Shown: piece after piece, positions 27,110-35,823 of the stretch
Position numbering within the stretch: position 1 is the stretch's first letter
Layout of the letters: every line of letters starts with the position of its first letter
Source: Myxococcus hansupus
Lineage (GTDB): Bacteria > Myxococcota > Myxococcia > Myxococcales > Myxococcaceae
Direction of reading: 5' to 3'
NCBI RefSeq assembly: GCF_000280925.3
Contig: NZ_CP012109.1
Location: 9,426,433 to 9,490,432, forward strand
DNA length: 64,000 bases
Position numbers and translations under genes: made by a program
Notes under the pieces: generated by a model
The model's database searches: none
What the model was told of the DNA's origin: nothing
What the model saw: only the letters and a program-made list of their open reading frames with translations

Positions 27110-28357
27110 TCAGCGCGACCCTTGCGGCACGGGCGTCGCGCTCTGGCCCGTGGCGCGCACCACCGCCAGCCAGACCAGCGACCCCAGTGTCCATGCCACG
27201 CTGAGTCCGCTCCAGCTCTGCGGCGAGCCGGACTGCACCAAGCTCCACGTCACCATCGCGCCCGTGGCGAGCACGCGTGAGAGCTCCAGCGGCAGGCTCC
27301 AGCGGCGACCCTCCAGCATGCCGCTCCACGCCGTGGCCATGGCCCAGAACAGGAGGCTGAGCACCAGCTTCTGCCAGCCGGACAGCGGCGAGGCGTGGTG
27401 GCTCACCAGCAACATGAGGGGCATGGCCGCGAGCAACTGGAACACGAGGTAGCCGCGGACGCCGGGCATCTCGGTGGACTGGAACTTCAGCTCCACGCCG
27501 TCCTTCTTCCATCCCAGGGATGCGCGGGGCGGGAGGTCCGCGGGCCGCCAGCCGGTGGGCATCACCCAGATGCGCAGGCGGTCCCAGTGGCTCTTCGTGG
27601 CCACCGCGTCACCGATGAGCTTCCCCCACGCCTGGAAGTTGATGACCGTCGGGTCCCAGGTGTTGGGCGGCGAGGTGAGGCCGTAGGAGCAGGCCTCCTT
27701 CTCCTCCTCGAAGGTGCCGAACAGCTTGTCCCAGATGATGAGGAAGCCCGCGTAGTTCTTGTCGATGTAGAGGTCGTTGCGAGCGTGGTGGACGCGGTGG
27801 TGCGAGGGCGTGTTGAGCCAGGACTCAATCCAGCGGGGCATCTTGGGAATGACGCGCGTGTGCGGGATGAACTGGAGCACCAGGTGGAAGGCCACCATGG
27901 CGAGCACGGCCTCGGGCGGGAAGCCCACCAGCACCAGGGGCCAGTAGAAGAGGAACGAGAAGAGGCGCTGCGTCACGCTGGCGCGCAGGGCCACCGCGTA
28001 GTTGAGCTCCTCGGTGGAGTGGTGCGGGGAGTGCGCCGCCCAGCCGATGTTGGTGCGGTGGCCGAAGCGGTGGAACCAATAGAAGAGGAAGTCCACACCC
28101 AGGAACAGGCCCACCAGCGCCAGCGGCGACGACACGTCGAGCCGCCAGGGCGCGAACTGGCCCAGTTGGATGAACAGCGGGAGCACCAGCAGCGCCACGG
28201 CCACGTTGACGCACTGGTTGAGCACCGCGGTCCCCATGCTCGCGATGGAGTCCTGGAACGCGTAGTACCCGTTGCGCCGGATGACGCAGTAGGCGAATTC
28301 CCCCAACGCCAGGACGATGACGAAGGGCGTGGCGATGGCATAGACGTTGATGCTCAT
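27110..28357 (-). CDS. sterol-desaturase-superfamily hydroxylase, alkylglycerol monooxygenase-like
   Basis: A 415-residue integral membrane di-iron enzyme with the three histidine clusters HRFGH, HSPHH and HRVHH and four or more membrane helices before and after. The NTPSHHRVHHARN..YIDKNYAGFLIIWDKLFGTFE block is close to alkylglycerol monooxygenase (TMEM195), which cleaves ether lipids. Myxobacteria make ether lipids during development, which fits. A C-terminal extension of three helices follows the catalytic part. I take the ATG at 28357; a GTG-type extension upstream would cross a likely operator. Confidence 0.82.
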   Translation of the reverse strand: MSINVYAIATPFVIVLALGEFAYCVIRRNGYYAFQDSIASMGTAVLNQCVNVAVALLVLPLFIQLGQFAPWRLDVSSPLALVGLFLGVDFLFYWFHRFGHRTNIGWAAHSPHHSTEELNYAVALRASVTQRLFSFLFYWPLVLVGFPPEAVLAMVAFHLVLQFIPHTRVIPKMPRWIESWLNTPSHHRVHHARNDLYIDKNYAGFLIIWDKLFGTFEEEKEACSYGLTSPPNTWDPTVINFQAWGKLIGDAVATKSHWDRLRIWVMPTGWRPADLPPRASLGWKKDGVELKFQSTEMPGVRGYLVFQLLAAMPLMLLVSHHASPLSGWQKLVLSLLFWAMATAWSGMLEGRRWSLPLELSRVLATGAMVTWSLVQSGSPQSWSGLSVAWTLGSLVWLAVVRATGQSATPVPQGSR

Positions 28358-28390
28358 GCCAACGGTGTAGGTCGCCCTGGCAAGGGCCGC

Positions 28391-28406
28391 CTTAACCTGG
28401 GTTAAG
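28391..28406. promoter_or_regulatory. operator-like palindrome upstream of the hydroxylase gene
   Basis: CTTAACC (28391-28397) and GGTTAAG (28400-28406) form a perfect 7-bp inverted repeat with a TG centre, 34-49 bases before the hydroxylase ATG. Probably a dimeric repressor or activator site. Confidence 0.55.
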
Positions 28407-28639
28407 CGCACCGGATGAAAGCAGGGGCTGAAGGGCTCGCCTGCCCTGCGCCTGCCCGTCCTGATCGGGGCTCCCTGGAGCTTGGGTGGGCCGCTCATCC
28501 CTCGGGACGCACGGCGGACATGCTGGAACCATGATGGAACCGTGAGGCTGTTCTCTCAGGGCCCGTGTCACATGGTCTCGCGACTTCCGGCAGGCCCGCC
28601 ATGCGGACGGGGCTCTTTGCTTGGGCGCAGGGGTTCATC

Positions 28640-30475
28640 ATGCGGCGTGGCGCGTTGATGGTGATGCTCGCGGAAGTGCTGTTCGCACTTCCTGGAGTCG
28701 CGGAGGATTCGCCCCTGCCCTCCGTGGACCTTGGGGTCCGCGAAGTGGGGACACATGAGCTGGTGCTTGTCAGCCGCCGCACGGACGCGGACTGGTGGGC
28801 CTTGGCGACCCTGTGGCCAAGCTCCAAGACGTGGCCCTACACCAATCACATCCAAGTGTTCCGGAGTTCGGATGCCGGCCGCTCCTGGAACGAGGATGCG
28901 GAGGCGTCGGGGGCCATGACGTATCGCCCTGACTTTTTCGTCTGGTACACGCCCGAAGTCGGCCTCATCGCGGGGGCCAACAGCCAGGATATGCTCCGAA
29001 CTGCTGATGGTGGCCGCACCTGGGACAGCGTGAGTCCAGCGGACTCTTTCAGGGTTTATGATCTGGAGCAGTCGGGTGGGCGTACGTGGATTTGTGGCTC
29101 GTCGGGAAACATCTACCGCAGCGACGACTTCGGAGTGACCTGGACCGATTTGAGGGGGACTCCCTTCAACGCTGATGACCGCTGCATGGACATGTCCTTT
29201 CTGGACCCGGAGCACGGCTGGGCCGTGGGGATGAAGGGTTCCTTGTGGGCGACGCAGGATGGGGGAGCCACGTGGCGCCGCTTGGAAACTCCCGGTCAGT
29301 CGCCCCAGGGGGCGGAGGCGAGCTGTGGGTCTTTCACGTCACTGAGCGCGGTGACCCTGCTGACACCCGAGGTGGCGTGGGTCCTGGGTTCGGCGGGTCG
29401 CTGTCAGACGTCCGATGGAGGGAAGACGTGGCGCCTCCGGCCTTTCATCTCCGGAGAGACGGATGCGGGCTTGCGAGTCACGACGCTGGAGGGCGGGCGG
29501 CGCGTCATCACCGTGGGCGCCTCGGACGACGAGGTGCCGGTGATGACTCGGATGCCAGATCCATGGAATGACAACAGTCGTGATGCAACGGTGATGGGGG
29601 ATGAAACCGCAGTGCGGGTCCGCGGCAACCTCCTGAGTATCTATGTCTCCGGCCGACGTGTGAGGACTTCCCCTCTCACGACCGCAGGCACGGGCGTTTC
29701 TGCTCCGCTCGATGGCTTGACTCCGAGCCAGTCGAACGCGTGGGTCGGTTGGAAAGAGGACCAGGTCATGGTGTCCTTTGATCAAGGCCACAGTTGGTTC
29801 TTCGTGGGCCGCGTCCCAGAAAAGCCTCTGCGCAACGTGGCCATCTCGAAGGACGGAAGGCTTTTCGGGCAGATGCAGACGGAGAGACTGTTCGTCTCCA
29901 TGGACCTTGGCCGCACCTGGACGCGGAGCACCGCGTGGCTGGATGCCTATGACTTCGCAGTTGCGATGGGCGACGCTCCCGAGGGATTGGAGTCACCGTT
30001 GCACTGCGTTCTCACGGCACCCGAAGCCATTGTGAAGGTGCGGTACAAGAGCTACGGCTGCTCTGGTTTCGAATCGGAGACTCAATTGGACCTGAACCTT
30101 TCGAAGGAACGCGTGGTGCTCGCCGGGAGTTCCAACGGCTTCGAACATCGCTTCCAGGTCCAATCGCGGAAGCTGCCTCGTGACGAGGGACTGAAAATCC
30201 TCCGGGCACTGGTGAATGCCACCACACGGCAGGAGACGCCGCCCGGCTGCTATCACCACCAGCCGTACAAGACCGTCATCGAGTGGTCCTGCTTGCCGGA
30301 GGCTTCCTGGCGTCGCAAAGTCGAGTTCAAGCCAGATAGGTGTGGACCGCCAACCCGGAAGCCCCTCGTCGGTGGCGCGACCAAGCCGGGCGCGACGACC
30401 TTCGAGGACTACGAACGCGGAGTGGGCGTGTACAAGTTCGCGCGCCTCGTGTTGGAAGGTGCTTACGCTGAGTGA
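28640..30475 (+). CDS. exported Asp-box (BNR/YCF48-like) beta-propeller protein
   Basis: A 611-residue protein with a signal peptide (MRRGALMVMLAEVLFALPG) and at least seven Asp-box repeats of the form S-x-D-x-G-x-T-W (SDAGRSWN, ADGGRTWD, SDDFGVTWT, TQDGGATW, TSDGGKTW, SFDQGHSW, SMDLGRTW), typical of YCF48-like and sialidase-fold propellers. No catalytic sialidase residues are recognised. It has a C-terminal Cys-rich part (about 470-570). Third-position G+C is visibly lower than in its neighbours, suggesting recent acquisition. I chose the ATG at 28640 because AGGGG lies before it and the signal peptide starts there. Confidence 0.7.
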   Translation: MRRGALMVMLAEVLFALPGVAEDSPLPSVDLGVREVGTHELVLVSRRTDADWWALATLWPSSKTWPYTNHIQVFRSSDAGRSWNEDAEASGAMTYRPDFFVWYTPEVGLIAGANSQDMLRTADGGRTWDSVSPADSFRVYDLEQSGGRTWICGSSGNIYRSDDFGVTWTDLRGTPFNADDRCMDMSFLDPEHGWAVGMKGSLWATQDGGATWRRLETPGQSPQGAEASCGSFTSLSAVTLLTPEVAWVLGSAGRCQTSDGGKTWRLRPFISGETDAGLRVTTLEGGRRVITVGASDDEVPVMTRMPDPWNDNSRDATVMGDETAVRVRGNLLSIYVSGRRVRTSPLTTAGTGVSAPLDGLTPSQSNAWVGWKEDQVMVSFDQGHSWFFVGRVPEKPLRNVAISKDGRLFGQMQTERLFVSMDLGRTWTRSTAWLDAYDFAVAMGDAPEGLESPLHCVLTAPEAIVKVRYKSYGCSGFESETQLDLNLSKERVVLAGSSNGFEHRFQVQSRKLPRDEGLKILRALVNATTRQETPPGCYHHQPYKTVIEWSCLPEASWRRKVEFKPDRCGPPTRKPLVGGATKPGATTFEDYERGVGVYKFARLVLEGAYAE

Positions 30476-30536
30476 TGTCCTGCGGCGGCGCAGCCCTGAC
30501 CTTTGCTAGAAGCGGTCATCCCCGAGGCGCCGCCGC

Positions 30537-31124
30537 TTGAAATACCCGAAGCTCTTCGAGCACATCGCCGCGTTCTCCCCACTGCCCGAAGAGGAGTGGG
30601 TGAAGGCGGAAGCCCTGGCGAGGGAACAGGCGCTGGAGAAGCGCGCCCTCTTCCTCCGGCCGGGAGACCCGGCGGACCGCTTCGGGTGGGTGCTCCAGGG
30701 CGTCTTCCGCGCGGTGCGCGTGTCTGCGCGGGGGGAAGAGTCCATCAAGGCCTTCCGCGCGGAGAGTCAACTCGTGGGCGCCTACGCGGAGATGCTCCAG
30801 CGGCGGCCCTCGATGACGACCATCGAGGCGCTGGAGCCCAGCCGCGTGCTGGTGTTCCACGCCCGCGACCTGGAGGCGCTGGAGGCGGGCCACGCCTGTT
30901 GGTCCCGGCTCGCCCGGCGGGTGGCGGAGCAGCACTACATCTTGAAGGAGCGCCGGGAGCAGGAGTTCCTCGACCTGACCGCCGAGGAGCGCCTGGAGCG
31001 CTTCTGGGCGGAGCACGCCCACCTGCACGGGCGTGTGCCGCAGCGCGACGTGGCCGCCTACCTGGGCATCACCGAGGTGGCGTTGAGCCGCATCGTGTCA
31101 CGCCGCCGCAAGCGGGCGGAGTGA
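30537..31124 (+). CDS. Crp/Fnr-family transcriptional regulator
   Basis: A 195-residue regulator with an N-terminal cyclic-nucleotide-binding beta-roll (about 15-115: FLRPGDPADRFGWVLQG, GAYAEML) and a C-terminal winged helix (VPQRDVAAYLGITEVALSRI, about 160-180). The effector-contact residues of true CAP (RSPE..RTSA) are not recognisable, so it may sense something else. The start is TTG at 30537 with GAGG nine bases upstream. It lies 44 bp before the MFS transporter gene and probably controls it. Confidence 0.85.
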   Translation: MKYPKLFEHIAAFSPLPEEEWVKAEALAREQALEKRALFLRPGDPADRFGWVLQGVFRAVRVSARGEESIKAFRAESQLVGAYAEMLQRRPSMTTIEALEPSRVLVFHARDLEALEAGHACWSRLARRVAEQHYILKERREQEFLDLTAEERLERFWAEHAHLHGRVPQRDVAAYLGITEVALSRIVSRRRKRAE

Positions 31125-31167
31125 GCGCGGCGGTCCGGTCCGTGGTTTCATCGAACCCCGGCACGCC

Positions 31168-32487
31168 ATGTCCTCCCTCCCTTCCTCGCAGGACCTCCCG
31201 CACCGGCCCCTGACCCGTGATGACGCCCGCACGCTCGCGTTGGCGGCGCTGGGTGGCGCGCTGGAGTTCTACGACTTCATCATCTTCGTCTTCTTCACCA
31301 AGGTCATCGGCGAGCTCTTCTTCCCACCCGACACGCCAGAGTGGCTGCGGCAGTTGCAGGCGTTTGGCCTGTTCGCCGCGGGTTATCTGGCGCGCCCGCT
31401 GGGCGGCATCGTGATGGCCCACTTCGGGGACCGCGCGGGCCGCAAGCGCATGTTCACCTTGAGCGTGTTCATGATGTCGGTGCCCACGCTTCTGATTGGC
31501 GTGCTCCCCACCTATGAATCGGCGGGCTACGCCGCGGCGCTGGCGCTGCTCCTGCTGCGCGCCGTACAGGGCGCGGCGGTGGGCGGCGAAGTCCCGGGCG
31601 CCTGGGTGTTCGTCTCCGAGCACGTCCCCGCGCGTCGGGTGGGGCTGGCCTGTGGAACCCTCACCGCGGGCCTCACGTTCGGCATCCTGCTGGGCTCGCT
31701 GGTGGCCACGGCCGTCAATTCGCTGATGACGCCCGAGCAGGTCCGGGGCTTCGGCTGGCGGCTGCCCTTCCTCATCGGCGGTGTGTTCGGCTTCCTGGCC
31801 GTGTTCCTCCGCCGCTGGCTGGCGGAGACGCCTGTCTTCGAGGAGCTGCGCCGCCGCAAGGCGCTGGTGAAGGAGCTGCCGCTCAAGGCCGTGCTGCGCG
31901 GCCATGGTGGCACCGTGGTGATGTCCATGTTGCTCACGTGGGTGCTCACCGCGGGCATCGTGGTGGTCATCCTGATGACGCCCACGTTGATGCAGAGCCT
32001 GCATCAGGTCACCGCCACGCACGCGCTGGTGGCCAGCAGCGTGGCCACGCTGAGCCTGACGTTCGGCTGCGTCGCGTACGGCATGTTCGCGGACCGCGTG
32101 GGGGTGGGGCACGCCCTGGGCCTGGGCTGCGTGTTGCTGCTGGCGGCCGCATACGCGCTCTACGTGGGCACGGCGGCGTCTCCGGGGGCGCTGGTGCCGC
32201 TGTCCGCGCTGGCGGGGTTGTGCGTCGGCGTGGTGGGCGTGGTGCCCACCGCGATTGTCCGAGCCTTTCCCGCGCCGGTGCGATTCTCCGGACTCTCCTT
32301 CTCGTACAACATGGCCTATGCCCTCTTCGGAGGGCTCACCCCGCTGGCCGTCACGTTGATGATGAAGGCCTCGCCGCTGGCGCCCGCGCACTACGTGGCG
32401 GCGGTGTGTGTCATGGGCGTGGGCATCGCGCTGCACCTGTCGCGGGCGGGGCGCGAGGCCGCGCTGCACCCCGCCGCAGAGCCCTGA
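31168..32487 (+). CDS. MFS transporter, metabolite:H+ symporter type
   Basis: A 439-residue, twelve-helix transporter of the MHS branch (ProP/KgtP/ShiA-like). Family marks are GGALEFYDFIIF in helix 1, the loop 2-3 signature HFGDRAGRKR, and the AVGGEVPGAW motif. It should import a small organic acid or osmolyte with protons; the substrate cannot be read from sequence. It follows the Crp-family gene and probably forms an operon with it. The next gene is convergent, with its stop one base away. Confidence 0.85.
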   Translation: MSSLPSSQDLPHRPLTRDDARTLALAALGGALEFYDFIIFVFFTKVIGELFFPPDTPEWLRQLQAFGLFAAGYLARPLGGIVMAHFGDRAGRKRMFTLSVFMMSVPTLLIGVLPTYESAGYAAALALLLLRAVQGAAVGGEVPGAWVFVSEHVPARRVGLACGTLTAGLTFGILLGSLVATAVNSLMTPEQVRGFGWRLPFLIGGVFGFLAVFLRRWLAETPVFEELRRRKALVKELPLKAVLRGHGGTVVMSMLLTWVLTAGIVVVILMTPTLMQSLHQVTATHALVASSVATLSLTFGCVAYGMFADRVGVGHALGLGCVLLLAAAYALYVGTAASPGALVPLSALAGLCVGVVGVVPTAIVRAFPAPVRFSGLSFSYNMAYALFGGLTPLAVTLMMKASPLAPAHYVAAVCVMGVGIALHLSRAGREAALHPAAEP

Positions 32488-32488
32488 C

Positions 32489-33469
32489 TCAGTAGCGTTC
32501 GAACACGAAGTGGAACGTCTCCCGCTCCGTGGGGCCGAAGGTGAGCCGGAGGAAGCGGTCACCTCCTGGCGCGGTGAACTTCAGCGTGTGGGTGATGGCG
32601 GGGACGCAGACGGAGCGGGCGGGCTCCAGCGCGGAGGCGACGGCGACCTCGCCTTCCGTCATGTCATGCACGGCGACGGGCACGGCGTGGTCGAGATACA
32701 GGACCACGGGCTCGTCCCGCCCGTCACCCGAGACGACTTCGGTGTAGCCCACGAAGGACGCGCCGCTGGAGGGCAGCGTCAGCGCGTAGAACGCATGAGG
32801 CGCGTCCGTGGCCGGGTAGACGGTGGGGGAGGCGCTCGCGGTGACGGGGCGCGGGCGCTCCAGCAGCGCGTGGGCGCAGGCGTGCTCCATGGCGGCATCC
32901 CGTCGGCCGGTGGTGAAGTCCAGTCGTCCATCACCGAGCCCGGCGTGCGAGGTGTCCACCGGCTGACCCTCGCCGCTGCGCAGGCCCGCGAGGTCCAGCG
33001 TGTACCGGGACTCTTCCTCGAGCGGCGGCAGGTCCGACTCAGGGCGGGGGATGTCCACCGTCAGCGTCAGCGCATCCTCGCTCCAGGTGCCCGAAAGCAC
33101 GCGAGGCGCGTTGGCGGGTGTCGTCTGGTCGATGCGGGTGACCTGCGACGCCGAGGCGTCCATGGGCGTGTCGAAGGTGAGGGTGACGCGCTTGCGCGCC
33201 GCCGAGGTCGTGCCGGCCACGAACAGCTCCACCGGTACGACATTCTGCTCGCCCTCGGCGGGCGTGGAGCCCGTGACGATGGGACCTTGGACGGAGCCCG
33301 CGTCAGGCTCGGTGCCCGCGTCGGATTGCGTGCCGGCGTCCTGTCCGGTGCCCGCGTCGGGACGGGTACCGGCGTCCGGAGCCGGGGGCACGGGGTCGTC
33401 GTTGTCACAGCCGGCCAGCGTCAGCAGGGCGCAGGTGGCGAGCACGGTGGCGGTGGCGGCGGTTCGCAT
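32489..33469 (-). CDS. H-A-C-x-H family lipoprotein with Big_5 domain and PDAGT repeats
   Basis: A 326-residue lipoprotein (lipobox LAGC at about 20). A run of PDAGT-like repeats (about 30-60) makes a flexible stalk, then a bacterial Ig-like (Big_5) domain (about 65-170: RVTLTFDTPMDASASQV), then a C-terminal domain starting at MEHACAHAL that is shared with the next three lipoprotein genes upstream. This copy ends in FHFVFERY. It has no Fur-type box directly upstream, and a strong hairpin separates it from the preceding gene. It converges with the MFS transporter. Confidence 0.75.
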   Translation of the reverse strand: MRTAATATVLATCALLTLAGCDNDDPVPPAPDAGTRPDAGTGQDAGTQSDAGTEPDAGSVQGPIVTGSTPAEGEQNVVPVELFVAGTTSAARKRVTLTFDTPMDASASQVTRIDQTTPANAPRVLSGTWSEDALTLTVDIPRPESDLPPLEEESRYTLDLAGLRSGEGQPVDTSHAGLGDGRLDFTTGRRDAAMEHACAHALLERPRPVTASASPTVYPATDAPHAFYALTLPSSGASFVGYTEVVSGDGRDEPVVLYLDHAVPVAVHDMTEGEVAVASALEPARSVCVPAITHTLKFTAPGGDRFLRLTFGPTERETFHFVFERY

Positions 33470-33502
33470 GGAGGGACCTCGGGGAAGACAGGGCGAAGAG
33501 GA

Positions 33503-33539
33503 ACCGGGGTGCCCCCTGTCACGAGCAGGGCACCCCGGT
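33503..33539 (-). terminator. strong hairpin between two lipoprotein genes
   Basis: ACCGGGGTGCCC (33503-33514) pairs with GGGCACCCCGGT (33528-33539); an inner TG/CA pair extends the stem past a bulge. It lies downstream of the minus-strand gene that ends at 33583, and a pyrimidine-rich stretch follows on that strand, so it is a likely terminator. Confidence 0.7.
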
Positions 33540-33582
33540 GGAGGGGCTGTCGCGGCGCCCGACTCACCCGGAGGGTGAGGGG

Positions 33583-34284
33583 CTAGCAGTTGAAGATGGC
33601 GGGGTTGGTGTCGTCGCAGTCGAAGCGCTGGGTGACGTAGCCAGCGGGCGGCTCACACGCGAAGCGGTACAGCGGGGTGTTGGCGCCGTAGCCGTCTCCG
33701 TCCGCGTCCCGGTAGTAGCGGCCCCGGTTGTCGTAGAGGTACTCGGGGACCACGCCGACCGAGCTGGTGGGCGAGCTGATGTTCAGCTCGTAGGTGTGGC
33801 CGACCTGCAGGTCGAACACCCGCGCGTGGCGCAGCGTGCAAGTGTCAGAGGTGATGCCGTGGGTGCTGACCAGCGCGGTCAGCGTGACGTTCGGCGTGAC
33901 GCTCGTGTCCACCGCGGTGATGGTGACGTTCTGTGTGGCGTAGAACGCGACGGACTCCACCGTGGAGGTGGTGGAGGTGCGCGCGATGGGGATGTACGTC
34001 ACCTTGCCCGTCCCGCCGCCCGACAGCGCGACGGTGTAGTGCCGGTGCTGGGTGCTGATGTTCGGCGCGCCGCTGGCGCCATTCACGTTCACGTTGTCCC
34101 CGGGATTGGACGCGTGGAGGCACGCGTGGACCGTCATGTCCGTGTTCGCCACGCTGGTGCAGGTGGCTTCCAGGGGCTGCTCCCGCTCCGAGGTGACGTC
34201 CTGGCCCGCTTCGTCCGCAGGCCCGCAGGCGGCCAGCGACAGGCCGAGCAACGCACCGCAGAGAGTCCGCTTCGTCCGCTTCAT
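33583..34284 (-). CDS. H-A-C-x-H family lipoprotein with MopE-like C-terminus
   Basis: A 233-residue lipoprotein (lipobox LAAC). The H-A-C-x-H domain starts at TVHACLHASN (about 50) with HRHYTVAL downstream. The C-terminus DADGDGYG..., FDCDDTNPAIFNC is the calcium/metal-binding motif of MopE-type surface proteins. The ATG at 34284 follows AAAGGAAG. Fur-type site B lies 68-84 bases upstream, within a possible TTGCCA-N16-TACACA promoter. It belongs to a family of four paralogues in a row. Probably an outer-membrane-anchored metal-binding protein; the specific metal is unknown. Confidence 0.75.
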   Translation of the reverse strand: MKRTKRTLCGALLGLSLAACGPADEAGQDVTSEREQPLEATCTSVANTDMTVHACLHASNPGDNVNVNGASGAPNISTQHRHYTVALSGGGTGKVTYIPIARTSTTSTVESVAFYATQNVTITAVDTSVTPNVTLTALVSTHGITSDTCTLRHARVFDLQVGHTYELNISSPTSSVGVVPEYLYDNRGRYYRDADGDGYGANTPLYRFACEPPAGYVTQRFDCDDTNPAIFNC

Positions 34285-34351
34285 GGTGAGGCTTCCTTTC
34301 GTGAGCCGGGCTGAAAGCCGCAAGCGCCGGCAGTCATCACTCATGACGCAT

Positions 34352-34368
34352 GTGTAACTTAGTTGCAA
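34352..34368. promoter_or_regulatory. Fur-superfamily-like operator, site B
   Basis: GTGTAACTTAGTTGCAA: one perfect half site TTGCAA and one degenerate half around CTTAG. It lies in the gap in front of the 33583-34284 lipoprotein gene. Confidence 0.6.
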
Positions 34369-34398
34369 TAACTGGCAAGGTCGGAACCTTCGGCGTCA

Positions 34399-35043
34399 CT
34401 ACGGGAGGTGCTCGATGACCATGTTGAGTTCGGCCAGGGACGTGGGGCCGAGCCGGACGGTGTACTGGACGCGGTCCGTCAGTTCGTAACCGACCATGTG
34501 CTTCAAGCTGTCGCAGTGGCCGCTCGTGGCCTGGGCGCCGGCCTGCTCCACGGTGGATTGGAGGGCCGTCTCGATGAGGGTGACGGGGACCTCCGGGTGG
34601 CTCAGGTAGACGACGAAGTTCCCGCTGGCGAAGGCCTTGTAGCTGAACGTGCCCACGTACTGGTCGCCCTCGGGGCGGAGCTGCACCGTGTAGTAGGTGT
34701 GGAAGTCATCCACGCGCGGGTCGCGGGACGTGGAGGCGGTCACCGTGACGAAGGGGCCGTTCGTCACGTGCCAGCAGGCGTGTTCGCCGTTGTCCCCGAA
34801 GTCGAAGCCCTGGCCGGGGGTGTGGTCCGGGTCCGGCACACAGGCCAGCCCATCCTCTGCGGCGACATAGCCTCGGTGGCAGTGGCACCAGTCACCCGTG
34901 GGTTCCCGGTGGATGTGTCCATGGGGCTCGCAGGGGTCTTCCTGTGGAGACGGGTCATCGATGGGCGCGGCGTCTTCACCGTCGCACGCGGTGAGCATCG
35001 CGGCACAGACAGCCAACAAGAGAACTCGGAGGGGCGGGCGCAT
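34399..35043 (-). CDS. H-A-C-x-H family lipoprotein with His/Cys-rich module
   Basis: A 214-residue lipoprotein (lipobox LTAC at about 20). Just after the signal is a short His/Cys module EPHGHIHREPTGDWCHCHRG (about 38-58) that looks like a small metal-binding or EGF-like knot. The shared domain starts at GEHACWHVTNGPFVTVTAS (about 85) and continues to the end with HTYYTVQL and a lone downstream Cys (SGHCDSL). Site C, a near-perfect box, lies 28-50 bases before the ATG. The histidines and cysteines make zinc or copper binding likely. Confidence 0.78.
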   Translation of the reverse strand: MRPPLRVLLLAVCAAMLTACDGEDAAPIDDPSPQEDPCEPHGHIHREPTGDWCHCHRGYVAAEDGLACVPDPDHTPGQGFDFGDNGEHACWHVTNGPFVTVTASTSRDPRVDDFHTYYTVQLRPEGDQYVGTFSYKAFASGNFVVYLSHPEVPVTLIETALQSTVEQAGAQATSGHCDSLKHMVGYELTDRVQYTVRLGPTSLAELNMVIEHLP

Positions 35044-35070
35044 GGGTGCTTCCTATATGCCCTTTGGATT

Positions 35071-35093
35071 CAAATGCAACTGAAGTGCATTTG
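35071..35093. promoter_or_regulatory. Fur-superfamily-like operator, site C
   Basis: CAAATGCA (35071-35078) and TGCATTTG (35086-35093) form a perfect 8-bp inverted repeat with a 7-base centre. The core ATGCAACTGAAGTGCAT has the same N5 geometry as sites A, B and D. It lies just upstream of the lipoprotein gene that starts at 35043. Confidence 0.7.
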
Positions 35094-35183
35094 GTGTTCG
35101 ATTCATGCAGGAAGACCCACGCCGGGCGTACTCGCTTCCCGGCGTGGGCCTGATGTGTGGGCACGACGTGCCGTGTCCGCCTG

Positions 35184-35780
35184 TCAGTGGTGGTGGCCCG
35201 CCTCCTCGATGATGAGGGTGAAGGCGGCGTTGCTGGGGAGGACGGAGCGGAACTCCAGGTGGTACTCGGTGTCGGCCTCGAGGTCCGCGATGAGGGCCGT
35301 CTTCAGGCTGGAGCAGACGTTGGTGGCGATGTTGTAGCGGCACTCCTGTGCCACCTCGATGCCCGTGGCGGCCTCGAAGATGCGCAGGCCGCGGTGACGC
35401 GACAGCATGAAGGCGAACTCACCCGACTCGTCCGGGAGGAACGAGACGCGGCCCGCGTAGTTGAACTGCGAGCGCTTCGGGAGCGTCACTTGGTACGCGG
35501 TGTGGGCCTGGCTGACGTCCACCAGGACGGGCGCGCCGAGGGCAGCCGCGGTGACGGGCTCGAAGGGGCCGTATTCGGCGTGGAGGCACGCGTGCTCGAC
35601 CACGTGCTCCAACTCCTCGGGCTCCTCGCAGGCGGGCAGGAGGTTGAGCAGGGCGTCCTCGCTGCTCTCCATCGCGGCCGTGTCGGGGGACGCCTCCTCG
35701 ACGGTGGCGCCGCAGCCGGCGAGCAAGAGGGCCACGCCGGTGGCGAGCAGGGACTGCTTGACGGCGAACTTCAGCATCAT
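35184..35780 (-). CDS. H-A-C-x-H family lipoprotein with terminal His cluster
   Basis: A 198-residue lipoprotein (lipobox LAGC). The shared domain begins at VEHACLHAEYGPFEPVTA (about 55), with HTAYQVTL, a central CRYNIATNVCSSL Cys pair and the terminal GHHH. The ATG at 35780 follows AAGGAG, and an ATG three bases later is also possible. It sits 43 bp after the 35824 gene in the same direction, so it is probably read from the promoter near site D. Its closest relative by eye is the 34399-35043 product. Confidence 0.78.
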   Translation of the reverse strand: MMLKFAVKQSLLATGVALLLAGCGATVEEASPDTAAMESSEDALLNLLPACEEPEELEHVVEHACLHAEYGPFEPVTAAALGAPVLVDVSQAHTAYQVTLPKRSQFNYAGRVSFLPDESGEFAFMLSRHRGLRIFEAATGIEVAQECRYNIATNVCSSLKTALIADLEADTEYHLEFRSVLPSNAAFTLIIEEAGHHH

Positions 35781-35823
35781 GGGGTGCTCCTTGGAGGGGT
35801 GCTGCGGGTTGACAGGGGTGTGC

